Position numbers and translations under genes: made by a program | Part shown: in pieces, positions 1 to 6,631 of the stretch | How positions within the stretch are numbered: the first letter of the stretch is position 1 | Layout of the letters: each line of letters opens with the position of its first letter | The notes under the pieces: generated by a model | The model's database searches: none | What the model was told of the DNA's origin: nothing | Seen by the model: the letters and a program-made list of their open reading frames with translations, nothing else | NCBI GenBank assembly: GCA_938008865.1 | Contig: CALLJA010000592.1 | Span: forward strand, 1-12,985 | Length of the DNA stretch: 12,985 bases | Reading direction: 5' to 3' | From: an uncultured Anaerolineales bacterium | GTDB taxonomy: Bacteria > Chloroflexota > Anaerolineae > Anaerolineales > Villigracilaceae

Positions 1-2128
1 CCACGTCGGTGCCGGTGATGCCCATCGCCACGCCGATGTCGGCGCGCTTGATGGCGGGCGCGTCGTTGACGCCGTCGCCCGTCATGGCGACGATCTCATC
101 GTTGGCCTGCAGCGCGTCGACGATGCGCATCTTATGTTCGGGCGAGACGCGCGCGAACACGTCTGTAACCTCGATCTCGCGCTTGAGTTGCTCGTCGGAC
201 ATTGCGTCCACTTCCGCGCCCGTGCGGACCTTGTGCCCGGGCGTCAGCAGACCGATGGTCTCGGCGATGGCGCGGGCGGTGTTGGGGTAGTCGCCGGTGA
301 TCATTACGGTGCGGATGCCGGCGTGGCGCGCCTTGGCAAGCGCGGGTTTGACCTCGGTGCGGGCTGGGTCGATCATGCCGACCAGGCCCACGAAGACCAG
401 GTCCTTTTCGAGTTCCTCGGTCTTGATCTCCTCGGGGTTGTCGGGCACGTTCTTTTCGACGCGATAGGCCAGCCCCAGCACGCGCAGGGCATCTTTGGTC
501 ATGGCGTCGTTGGCGGCCAGGATGCGCTCGCGGCCGGCCGGGTCGAGCGGACGCGCCTCGTCGTTCATGGCCTGGTATTTGGAACACAGGCCCAGCACCA
601 CATCGGGTGCGCCCTTGACGGCGATCACATCCCAGTCCTTGTGTTTCTCATCGTAGAAGGGCGAGAGGTCGCCGGGCTGCGGCTCGCGTACATCGTGGAT
701 CGTGATCATGCGCTTGCGCTCCGAGTCGAAGGGCACCTCGTTCTCGCGCGGGTAGGCCTCGTCGATCTGGATGTGCAGGGCGCCTGCCTTGGCGGCGGCC
801 ACCAGCAGGGCGCCCTCGGTCGGGTCGCCGACGATGCGGTAGGTTTGCGAACCTTCGTTCTCGCCGGTGGTCTCGATCTCGGCGTCGTTGTTGAGCACGC
901 CCAGCCACAGGGTGGTCAGCGCAGCGGGATATTTTGTCACATCTACAGATTGGCCGTCGATCACGAAATCGCCCTTTGGCACGTACCCCGTTCCCGTCAC
1001 ATCGAGGAACTGGCCGTCGGCCCAGATGCGGGTGACGGTCATCTCGTTCTGGGTCAGGGTGCCGGTCTTGTCCGAGCAGATGGTGGTGGCCGAGCCGAGC
1101 GTCTCCACCGAGGACAGTTTGCGGATGAGCGCGTGACGGCGGATCATCTCGCGCATGCCGAGCGCCAGCGAAATGGTCACGACGGCGGGCAGGCCCTCGG
1201 GCACGGCGGCAATCGCCAGGCTGACGGCAATGATGAAGACCTCGGTGATTTCGGCGGCATATTCCTTGAGGTACTCCAGAAAGCCGTTGGACATCTGGCT
1301 GACGTCGGTATAGTTGAAGAGCGCCACGATGAAAACGATAGCCACCAGCGCCAGCGAACCGATGCTGAGCGTCTTGCCCAATTGGTCGAGGCGGCGCTGG
1401 AGCGGAGTCTCTTCGGTCTCCACGGTTTGCAGCATGGTGGCGATCAGGCCCAACTGGGTGCGCATACCGGTGCTGACCACCACGCCGCGTCCGCGCCCGT
1501 AGGAGACCAAGGTGCCCATGAAGGCTGTGTTCTTACGGTCGCCGAGCGGAACGTTCCTATCGAGCACCGTGGCGGCGTTCTTCTGCACGGGCAGCGATTC
1601 GCCCGTCAACGAGGCCTCTTCGATGCGCAGGTTGACGGCTTCCAGCAGGCGCACGTCAGCGGGAATGTAGTTGCCCGCTTCGAGATGGACGATGTCGCCG
1701 GGCACCAGACTGCGGGCGGGGACCGGCTGCCGTCGCCCGTCGCGGATGACCTGTGCGTCGGGCGCGGCCAGTTTCTTGAGGGCGGCCAGGGCTTCCTCAG
1801 CGCGGCGCTCTTGGAAAATGCCCAACACCGAATTTAGCACCACGATGGCCAGGATGGCCGCCGCCTCGACGTAATCGCCGAGCAGGGCCGAGATGACCGA
1901 AGCCACGATCAGTAGAATGACCACGAAATTGTTTAACTGTTCCCATAGCATGTGCCAGAAGGTGGAACGCGGCGCTTCGCGCAACTGGTTCTCGCCATAC
2001 TGTTCGAGACGGTGGGCGGCCTCTGCGCTGGTCAGACCGTTCTCTTCCACTTCCAGGTGACGTAGCACTTCGTCTGCTTCCAGGGCGTGCCATTCCTGCT
2101 GTGGGCCTGCGTTCTTTTCAAGGGTCAT
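1..2128 (-). CDS. P2-type cation-transporting ATPase (Ca2+/Mn2+ family), N-terminal 709 residues, cut by window edge
   Basis: ATP-driven cation pump of the inner membrane, PMR1/SERCA-like. Reading from the ATG at 2128, I see a cation-ATPase N-terminal region (about 12-60), TM1-2 (about 66-105), the actuator-domain TGES (175-178), TM3-4 with PEGLP (310-314), the phosphorylation motif DKTGTLT with Asp353, an FDSERKRM nucleotide-pocket segment (467-474), KGAPD (505-509), MITGD (609-613) and GDGVNDAPA (684-692). All catalytic motifs are intact. The frame is open at the left edge, so TM5-10, including the metal-coordinating TM6 residues, lie outside and substrate cannot be read directly. The start is supported by GAGGAG about 11 nt upstream and conserved N-terminal sequence. 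Its leader carries a yybP-ykoY riboswitch, which makes Mn2+ export the best guess (inference); Ca2+ is the alternative. Confidence 0.95.
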   Translation of the reverse strand, partial: MTLEKNAGPQQEWHALEADEVLRHLEVEENGLTSAEAAHRLEQYGENQLREAPRSTFWHMLWEQLNNFVVILLIVASVISALLGDYVEAAAILAIVVLNSVLGIFQERRAEEALAALKKLAAPDAQVIRDGRRQPVPARSLVPGDIVHLEAGNYIPADVRLLEAVNLRIEEASLTGESLPVQKNAATVLDRNVPLGDRKNTAFMGTLVSYGRGRGVVVSTGMRTQLGLIATMLQTVETEETPLQRRLDQLGKTLSIGSLALVAIVFIVALFNYTDVSQMSNGFLEYLKEYAAEITEVFIIAVSLAIAAVPEGLPAVVTISLALGMREMIRRHALIRKLSSVETLGSATTICSDKTGTLTQNEMTVTRIWADGQFLDVTGTGYVPKGDFVIDGQSVDVTKYPAALTTLWLGVLNNDAEIETTGENEGSQTYRIVGDPTEGALLVAAAKAGALHIQIDEAYPRENEVPFDSERKRMITIHDVREPQPGDLSPFYDEKHKDWDVIAVKGAPDVVLGLCSKYQAMNDEARPLDPAGRERILAANDAMTKDALRVLGLAYRVEKNVPDNPEEIKTEELEKDLVFVGLVGMIDPARTEVKPALAKARHAGIRTVMITGDYPNTARAIAETIGLLTPGHKVRTGAEVDAMSDEQLKREIEVTDVFARVSPEHKMRIVDALQANDEIVAMTGDGVNDAPAIKRADIGVAMGITGTDV

Positions 2129-2164
2129 AATAGGAAACTCTCCTCAAGGGTTTGTGTAGCGGTG

Positions 2165-2195
2165 AAAAAAAGACCACCACTACAGTGGTGGTCTT
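2165..2195 (-). terminator. Intrinsic terminator of the riboswitch expression platform
   Basis: A perfect 11-bp stem (AAGACCACCAC with GTGGTGGTCTT), loop TGTA, runs directly into seven T on the minus strand. It lies in the 5' leader of the ATPase gene, not behind a gene. Its 5' arm shares the GACC bases with the 3' end of the aptamer, so the two structures cannot form together. This is the arrangement of a transcriptional switch. Confidence 0.88.
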
Positions 2196-2299
2196 GCCAA
2201 CGCTTCGCCTGGGGCGCGCGCATGGATCGCCGATGGCCCTTCGACCAATGATATGACGACAATCCATCCTGTGGGGGGACAGGCGGCTACTCCCCATCC
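2190..2299 (-). promoter_or_regulatory. yybP-ykoY family (Mn2+-sensing) riboswitch aptamer
   Basis: On the minus strand the leader contains the hallmark blocks of this family in order: GGGGAGTAGC (2295-2286), GTCGTCA (2260-2254) and GGCAAGACC (2198-2190). CGCCTG just after the first block can pair with CAGGCG shortly before the last one. The basal helix P1 would join GGATGG to CCACC and has one A-C mismatch. The same 3' bases form the terminator's first arm. In characterised members Mn2+ binding stabilises the aptamer and turns the gene on, commonly a TerC protein or a P-type ATPase; here the gene is an ATPase. Assignment is by eye, without a covariance-model score. Confidence 0.9.
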
Positions 2300-2306
2300 G
2301 TCTGTC

Positions 2307-2336
2307 AGTTTACTCCAGGATTAAAACCACTGTCAA
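2307..2336 (-). promoter_or_regulatory. Sigma70-type promoter for the riboswitch-ATPase transcript
   Basis: On the minus strand a consensus -35 box TTGACA (2336-2331) and a -10 box TAAACT (2312-2307, 4 of 6) are separated by 18 nt. The predicted start, near 2300, coincides with the first base of the aptamer's P1 helix, which independently supports the call. It lies 31 nt past the acetyltransferase stop, so the ATPase has its own promoter. Confidence 0.75.
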
Positions 2337-2367
2337 GCCGCGCAGCCAGACAGTTTTGTTATGGGTG

Positions 2368-2805
2368 TCAGCCCAGTTCCTTTTCCATCCAGACCAGGTG
2401 CGTGGTGCCCAGGTGCAGCGAGGGGATGCCCGTCACACGATAGCCATAGCGCTCGAAGAATTTGGTGGCAGTCACGCGCGCCATCGAACCGATGGAACGG
2501 AAGCCGCGTTCCCTGGCGCGCGCCTCCACGGTCTGTACCAGCAGGTGGCCCACTCCCTTGTGCTGGAACTCGCCGGCCACGGCCAGGTGCGAGATGTGTC
2601 CCACGCCCGCCGACTTTTCGTAGAGTTTGGCCACGCCCACCACTTCGCCTTTCTCGTTGACCGCCATGAAGTGTTCGCTGATGGGTTCGTAGTCGTCCTT
2701 CTCGGTGCCCTTGGGATGTCCCCAAGGTTCCCGCAGGACCTTGTAGCGCAGGGCGTAGTACGCCTTGAAATCGTCGCGGGTGGTCGGAGTCTTGATCGTG
2801 ATCAT
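2368..2805 (-). CDS. GNAT family N-acetyltransferase
   Basis: A 145-residue single-domain GNAT enzyme, full length for the family; cytoplasmic transfer of an acetyl group from acetyl-CoA to an unknown amine. The N-terminal VLREPWG (23-29) followed by an acidic EKDDYE stretch is the ElaA/YjcF-like signature. The beta4 strand HISHLAV (70-76) leads into the acetyl-CoA pyrophosphate loop QHKGVG (81-86), and a C-terminal FFERYGY (117-123) matches the usual helix-strand end. Start ATG at 2805 lies 17 nt behind the TerC stop, so the two are probably co-transcribed; the ribosome site is weak (GAAAGCGAG), which fits translation following on from TerC. Why an acetyltransferase travels with TerC is unknown; the substrate cannot be told from sequence. 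Confidence 0.88.
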   Translation of the reverse strand: MITIKTPTTRDDFKAYYALRYKVLREPWGHPKGTEKDDYEPISEHFMAVNEKGEVVGVAKLYEKSAGVGHISHLAVAGEFQHKGVGHLLVQTVEARARERGFRSIGSMARVTATKFFERYGYRVTGIPSLHLGTTHLVWMEKELG

Positions 2806-2822
2806 CGTTTCTCGCTTTCCCG

Positions 2823-3740
2823 TCAGGCGGGGGTGGGTTCGGCCTTGCGGCTGAACAGGCCAAAGACCAGACTGAGTATGCCACGGAATGGAGCCAGCGC
2901 CCAGTCCACAAATTCATTGATGATACCGAATCCGCGGGCCAGCCAGATCAGCGCAAAGCGGAACCTTTGTAGGAACGGGCTGTGGGCGTAGGCGATGGAC
3001 AGAAGAATGGTGGCGACCGAGATGCCGAAGCGCATCAGGTCCGATATCTCGATGTGCCAGAGTTGGGCCAGCACCATTTCCACGCCGATGTTCAAGACCA
3101 GGATGTAGGCCGCCTGTTGCAGGATCGGCTCGCGCTGCACGGCATAACTGAAGATGCCCGCCGCGTAGCGCATGGTCAGGATGCCGATGGCCACGCCCAG
3201 CATCACCACCCACAATTTGTCGGAGAGCGAGACCGCCGCCACAACGTTGTCGATGCTGAAGATCAGGTCCATGGTCTCGACCGTCAACACGGTGGCCCAG
3301 AAGGCCTGGACCTTGATGGGCTTGACTTCGCCGTCGTCCTCGCCGCCGCCGCCCGAGCGGTCTTGCAGGTTGTCGAAGGCCAGGTGGATGAGGTAGGCCG
3401 CGCCAATCAACTTGACCCATGTGTTGTGGATCAGCAGGTTTGTCATCAGCAGCATCAGACCGCGGCCCAGATAGGCGCCCAGCAGGCCCACGCGCAGAGC
3501 CGCCATGCGCTGGTCTCCCAGAACGGGATGCAGCCAGTCGCCGACCTTCTTCAGGGCCTTCGGCCACGGTACGCGCTGGTCGGAAGGCAGGGGCGAGACC
3601 AGCGCGCCGATCACGGCCGCGTTGTCGATGGACAGGATGCCTTCCAGGAAGATCAATTGCAGGATGATCAAAAGGATTGGCCAGATTTCGTTCATTCCGT
3701 TCTCCATGCCGCCGGGTTTGGGCAAAAAATAAACCGCCAC
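2823..3740 (-). CDS. TerC family integral membrane protein, putative Mn2+/metal exporter
   Basis: Polytopic inner-membrane protein of the TerC/Alx/YkoY family, implicated in Mn2+ export and metal supply to exported enzymes. Numbering from the GTG at 3740 (305 aa): two SIDN motifs (37-40 and 162-165), the family's paired acidic membrane sites, each opening a half of the pseudo-repeat; an acidic, Gly-rich cytoplasmic loop (about 128-138) between the halves; about seven hydrophobic segments; and a charged C-terminal tail. Start choice is open. The GTG has an eight-base perfect Shine-Dalgarno (GGAGGTGA) at ideal distance, but its first codons sit in a terminator-like stem. An in-frame ATG at 3695 (MNEIW), with GGAG six nt upstream, gives a 290-aa protein that begins just before TM1, the usual family layout. 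Lies upstream of the GNAT gene and the riboswitch-controlled ATPase. Confidence 0.9.
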   Translation of the reverse strand: MAVYFLPKPGGMENGMNEIWPILLIILQLIFLEGILSIDNAAVIGALVSPLPSDQRVPWPKALKKVGDWLHPVLGDQRMAALRVGLLGAYLGRGLMLLMTNLLIHNTWVKLIGAAYLIHLAFDNLQDRSGGGGEDDGEVKPIKVQAFWATVLTVETMDLIFSIDNVVAAVSLSDKLWVVMLGVAIGILTMRYAAGIFSYAVQREPILQQAAYILVLNIGVEMVLAQLWHIEISDLMRFGISVATILLSIAYAHSPFLQRFRFALIWLARGFGIINEFVDWALAPFRGILSLVFGLFSRKAEPTPA

Positions 3741-3768
3741 GAATCACCTCCGTGACGGTTTATTTTTT
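3724..3768 (-). promoter_or_regulatory. Leader hairpin / possible attenuator at the TerC start, with Shine-Dalgarno in the loop
   Basis: An 18-bp stem with a single G-U pair (3768-3751 with 3741-3724) closes a 9-nt loop GAGGTGATT. The loop plus the closing G forms the anti-16S-perfect GGAGGTGA, and the GTG start begins one base into the 3' arm. The stem ends in six T on the minus strand, and its A-rich 5' side gives six T on the plus strand, so it could terminate in both directions. It lies between a promoter and TerC, so it is either a regulated attenuator or the glgC terminator with TerC starting inside it. Confidence 0.6.
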
Positions 3769-3781
3769 CCTAGGCGTTGCG

Positions 3782-3810
3782 AGTGTACGCTTCGCCTAAA
3801 GGGGTGTCAA
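3782..3810 (-). promoter_or_regulatory. Sigma70-type promoter for TerC
   Basis: On the minus strand a consensus -35 TTGACA (3810-3805), 17-nt spacer and -10 TACACT (3787-3782). It lies in the short gap between the glgC stop and TerC. Predicted start near 3775, so the transcript would begin about seven nt before the leader hairpin. The element architecture (TTGACA, hairpin with T-run, then gene) mirrors that of the downstream ATPase. Confidence 0.7.
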
Positions 3811-3816
3811 TGTGAC

Positions 3817-5085
3817 TTAAATACTCGAATTGTCAGGTTCGATGCGCGTGCCCGCGGGAATTTCGGCATCCTTCGGAATCACCACGATCCCGTCGCGCAC
3901 GTACCAGGTATCGTGGTCGATGTCCTTGTCGCGCGGGAACGGGCGGATGACCACGCCGTCGCCGATGCGCGCGTTCTTGTCGAGAATCGCGCCCTCGATG
4001 TGGCAGTTCGCGCCAATGCCAATCGGGATGCTGCGCTGACGCGCTTCGCTGTCGTAGTAGTCGGAGCCCATGATGATGCTGTCCTTGATGACCGATCCCG
4101 CCCCGATCTGGCTGCGGGTTCCAATGATCGAATGTTTGATCTCGGCCTTTTGGATGCGGCAGCCTTCGGAGACCAGCACGCCTTCCAACTGGCTGTCTTC
4201 TACGGTGGAACCGGGCAGGAACAGCGCGCGGGTATAAATGGGCAGTTTTGGGTCGTAAAAATTGAAGGGCGAGTTGGCCGAAGCCAGCAGCAGGTTGGTC
4301 TCATAGAACGAACGGATTGTTCCGATATCCTGCCAGAAGCCGTCAAAGTCGAACCCGAAGACCTTGAGCGAGCCAATGGCCTGAGGGATGATGTCGCCGC
4401 CGAAATCGTCGTGTTTGGGGTTGTTGGTCAGCAGGTCGATCAGCACCTGCGTATTGAACATGTAGATGCCCATCGAGCCTAGCAACGGACGCGCGGGATC
4501 GTCGCGGCTGAAGAAGCGTTTCTGGATCTCGGGGTCCTTGGGCTTTTCCACGAAGGAGGAAATGCGACCATCTGTTTCGCGCTTGAGGATGCCCAGTCGG
4601 TGGGCCTCATCCAATGCCACCGGCTGTACTGCCACGGTGATGTCGGCATCCTTCTCCCAGTGATACTGGGCCATCGAGGCGTAGTCCATGCGGTAGAGGT
4701 GGTCACCCGCCAGGATCAGCACGTACTTTGCGCCCGTGGCCTGAATCTCGAACAACTGTTTGCGGACGGCGTCTGCCGTGCCCTGGTACCAGTCGGCGCT
4801 CTCGATGGTTTGCTCGGCGGCCCAGATCTGCACCCAGCCCGTGTGGAACGCGTCGAACTGGTAACTGCGCGAGATGTGACGGTGCAGCGACACCGAGTTG
4901 AACTGGGTCAGCAGGGCGATGCGATAGATCTGTGAATTGATGCAGTTGCTGATGGGGATGTCGATCAGGCGGTACTTGCCCGCGATGGGCACCGCAGGCT
5001 TGGAACGCTGCTGGGTGAGCGGATACAGGCGCGCGCCGCGTCCTCCTCCCAAAATGACGGCTAGGATATCGTTCAGTGTTGACAT
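3817..5085 (-). CDS. glgC: Glucose-1-phosphate adenylyltransferase (ADP-glucose pyrophosphorylase)
   Basis: Makes ADP-glucose from glucose-1-phosphate and ATP, the committed step of bacterial glycogen synthesis; cytoplasmic, normally an allosteric homotetramer. The 422-aa protein is full length. The nucleotidyltransferase domain opens with GGGRGARLYPLT (13-24) and the RSKPAVPIAGKYRLID regulatory/substrate block (27-42). GTADAVR, LAGDHLYRMDY and the glucose-1-P-site FVEKP follow in the usual order, then FDFDGFWQDIGT. The C-terminal third is a left-handed beta-helix of hexapeptide-like turns. The ATG at 5085 has GGGAGG five nt upstream. It sits 45 nt behind a 35-codon membrane-protein gene and shares its promoter. 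No other glycogen gene (glgA, glgB, glgP) is in the window. The assignment is secure; the allosteric effector is not readable. Confidence 0.97.
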   Translation of the reverse strand: MSTLNDILAVILGGGRGARLYPLTQQRSKPAVPIAGKYRLIDIPISNCINSQIYRIALLTQFNSVSLHRHISRSYQFDAFHTGWVQIWAAEQTIESADWYQGTADAVRKQLFEIQATGAKYVLILAGDHLYRMDYASMAQYHWEKDADITVAVQPVALDEAHRLGILKRETDGRISSFVEKPKDPEIQKRFFSRDDPARPLLGSMGIYMFNTQVLIDLLTNNPKHDDFGGDIIPQAIGSLKVFGFDFDGFWQDIGTIRSFYETNLLLASANSPFNFYDPKLPIYTRALFLPGSTVEDSQLEGVLVSEGCRIQKAEIKHSIIGTRSQIGAGSVIKDSIIMGSDYYDSEARQRSIPIGIGANCHIEGAILDKNARIGDGVVIRPFPRDKDIDHDTWYVRDGIVVIPKDAEIPAGTRIEPDNSSI

Positions 5086-5130
5086 TGGAGCCTCCCAGTG
5101 CAGGATGTTCGAACGGGCGTGACGTCTGGA

Positions 5131-5238
5131 TTATCGCTTGGCTTGGAAGAACTTGCGGATCTGGTGGACTACAAAGACGACGGGGTAGGCCAGCAGGACC
5201 GCCAGGTCGATCAGGACGAAGATGAGATACAACTTCAT
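5131..5238 (-). CDS. 35-residue single-span membrane protein upstream of glgC
   Basis: Short gene: ATG at 5238, TAA at 5133-5131. GAGG lies six nt before the ATG, an ideal ribosome site. The product starts MKLYLIFVLIDLAVLL, continues as one hydrophobic helix (about 3-24, with an embedded Asp11) and ends in a basic tail, HQIRKFFQAKR. By the positive-inside rule the C-terminus faces the cytoplasm. The promoter at 5301-5329 places it first in the transcript with glgC 45 nt behind. I do not recognise the family. It could be a membrane anchor, a regulator, or a translated leader for glgC. The strong ribosome site, coherent TM design and promoter make it more than a chance ORF. Confidence 0.72.
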   Translation of the reverse strand: MKLYLIFVLIDLAVLLAYPVVFVVHQIRKFFQAKR

Positions 5239-5300
5239 CAAGCACCTCTGTTTCGGGCGCGGGTCATTAACTCCGATACGCTAAAATCATCCACGCGGCT

Positions 5301-5329
5301 ATTATACTGAACAAGCCGTGCGCTGAAAA
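5301..5329 (-). promoter_or_regulatory. Sigma70-type promoter for the small ORF-glgC unit
   Basis: Minus strand: perfect -10 TATAAT (5306-5301), 17-nt spacer, -35 TTTTCA (5329-5324, 4 of 6). Predicted transcription start near 5294, about 56 nt before the small ORF. It is back to back with the weaker plus-strand promoter of the ATP-grasp gene. Confidence 0.75.
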
Positions 5330-5410
5330 GCGGGCCTTTCATCCTGTCTGTCGGTTTGGGTGGAGGCTTCTTTCGCAAGGCATCAGGTCGCTGCACTGTT
5401 TAATTTACGC

Positions 5411-5416
5411 TATACT
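5411..5416 (+). promoter_or_regulatory. Probable -10 box for the ATP-grasp gene
   Basis: TATACT (5 of 6 to consensus) lies 20 nt before the ATG at 5436. No convincing -35 is present at 16-18 nt upstream. A start near 5423 would leave a 5' leader of only about 13 nt. The gene is divergent from glgC, so a promoter is required somewhere in this gap. Confidence 0.45.
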
Positions 5417-5435
5417 TCAGGACGATCATAAACCC

Positions 5436-6584
5436 ATGTCCAACATCCTCCTCACAGGCGGACGCTCCCCCGCAGCCCTCGAATTGGCCCGCGCCTTTCA
5501 TCGCGAGGGACATGTCGTATTCATGGCCGAGAGCCTGCGCGGACACCTCTCCGCGCCCAGCCGCTGCATCGCGCGGAACTTCCTCGTCCCACCGCCGCGC
5601 CAACAGACGGCGGACTTCCTCAACGCCCTGGTTGGGATCGTCCAGCGTCAGCGCATCGACCTGGTCCTGCCTGTCAATGAGGAAACCTTCTACGTTGCGA
5701 TGGGGCGCAGCCGCCTGCCTGCATTCGTCGAGCCAATCCACACCCTGCGCAGACTGCACCACAAATGGGATTTTGCCTTTTACGCCGCCTCGCTGGGACT
5801 CTCCGTGCCCGAGTCGATCCTGATCGAAGATCCCGACGACCTGCTCTACGCCTTCACCCACTGGCGGGAACTGGTACTCAAACCCGCCTATTCCCGCTTC
5901 GCCTCACAGACCCTGATCCTGCCGACCATTAATCAGGCCTTTGCCACGCTGACGTTCGACCCCGCCTGCCCCTGGGTGGCGCAGGAGTTCATCCACGGCG
6001 CGCAGGTCTGCACCTACAGTGTCGTCCACCGTGGGCGCATCACTGCGCACGCTGCTTATCGTTCCGAATTCACTGCAGGGCAGGGCGCGACGGTCGCTTT
6101 TCGGCACGCGGACCACCCCGCTGCCTTCGAGTGGGTGCGGACCTTCGTCGAGGCGGCTCAGTTCACGGGTCAGATTTCCTTTGACTTCATCGAAAACGCG
6201 CAGGGCGCAGTCACCGCGCTGGAGTGTAACCCGCGCGCTACTAGTGGTGTTCACCTGCTGGCCGCGCATCCGCGCTTTACCAAGGCATTTTTCGACCCCG
6301 CGTTGCCGCTGGTCACTCCCGACGGCCCGAACCCATCTATGCTCTCGACTGCCATGCTGGCCTTCGCCCTGCCTGACTCGTTCCGCAAGCGCACGTTCCG
6401 CCGCTGGCTGGGCGCGTTCATGCGCAGCCGCGACACGCTCTTCGACCCGCGCGACCCCCTGCCCGCCCTCCTGCAGGGACGCGGCATCCTTCATTACTTG
6501 GGCCTCGCCCGCCGTCACGGCCTCAGCCCGCTGCAAGCCTCCACCTTCGACATCGAATGGAACGGCGAGTCGCCGCCCGCGTGA
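5436..6584 (+). CDS. ATP-grasp domain protein (carboxylate-amine/thiol ligase fold), substrate unknown
   Basis: A 382-aa soluble protein with the three-part ATP-grasp layout. The N-terminal preATP-grasp Rossmann-like part has ILLTGGRSPAALELARAF (4-21), resembling CarB-type proteins. The central subdomain contains the ATP-lysine in LVLKPAYSRFA (146-156) and the adenine-contact QEF (183-185). The metal-binding end has FDFIEN (249-254, Asp250) and LECNPRATSG (262-271: Glu263, Asn265, Arg267). All catalytic positions of a ligase are kept, so it is probably active, joining an acid to an amine, thiol or similar acceptor. The C-terminal ~90 residues are not recognised. It stands alone, with no biosynthetic partner adjacent, so the substrate cannot be inferred. 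The ribosome site is poor (AGGA about 12 nt upstream); the start is chosen because the beta1-Gly-rich loop begins at residue 4. Confidence 0.85.
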   Translation: MSNILLTGGRSPAALELARAFHREGHVVFMAESLRGHLSAPSRCIARNFLVPPPRQQTADFLNALVGIVQRQRIDLVLPVNEETFYVAMGRSRLPAFVEPIHTLRRLHHKWDFAFYAASLGLSVPESILIEDPDDLLYAFTHWRELVLKPAYSRFASQTLILPTINQAFATLTFDPACPWVAQEFIHGAQVCTYSVVHRGRITAHAAYRSEFTAGQGATVAFRHADHPAAFEWVRTFVEAAQFTGQISFDFIENAQGAVTALECNPRATSGVHLLAAHPRFTKAFFDPALPLVTPDGPNPSMLSTAMLAFALPDSFRKRTFRRWLGAFMRSRDTLFDPRDPLPALLQGRGILHYLGLARRHGLSPLQASTFDIEWNGESPPA

Positions 6585-6617
6585 TATTCGCAAGACTGGC
6601 CGAATCCCCGAAAACTG

Positions 6618-6626
6618 TGTTATACT
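6618..6626 (+). promoter_or_regulatory. Extended -10 promoter for the helicase leader RNA
   Basis: TGT followed by TATACT is an extended -10 element, which can compensate for the weak -35 region (around 6597-6603). The predicted start is about 6632-6634, just where the structured leader begins. It lies about 33 nt past the ATP-grasp stop. Confidence 0.6.
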
Positions 6627-6631
6627 CTCGC

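Noticed and set aside
134..1837. A 567-codon open frame on the plus strand, opposite the ATPase
   Set aside because: It is the antisense shadow of a gene with all P-type ATPase motifs; GC-rich codon bias keeps the opposite strand open. His/Asp/Gln/Gly-heavy product with no recognisable domain.
2322..2360. AACTGTC...GACAGT inverted repeat followed by TTTT as a terminator for the GNAT gene
   Set aside because: Only about 6 bp with a 14-nt loop, and the 3' arm is the -35 box of the riboswitch promoter; too weak to call.
3771..3798. TAGGCG...CGCCTA inverted repeat after glgC as terminator or operator
   Set aside because: No T-run follows, the stem has two A-A mismatches, and it overlaps the TerC promoter spacer and -10. 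An operator is possible but nothing else supports it.
3724..3880. A second yybP-ykoY riboswitch ahead of TerC
   Set aside because: None of the conserved blocks (GGGGAGTAGC, GCAAGACC) is present, and the promoter leaves too little leader for the aptamer.
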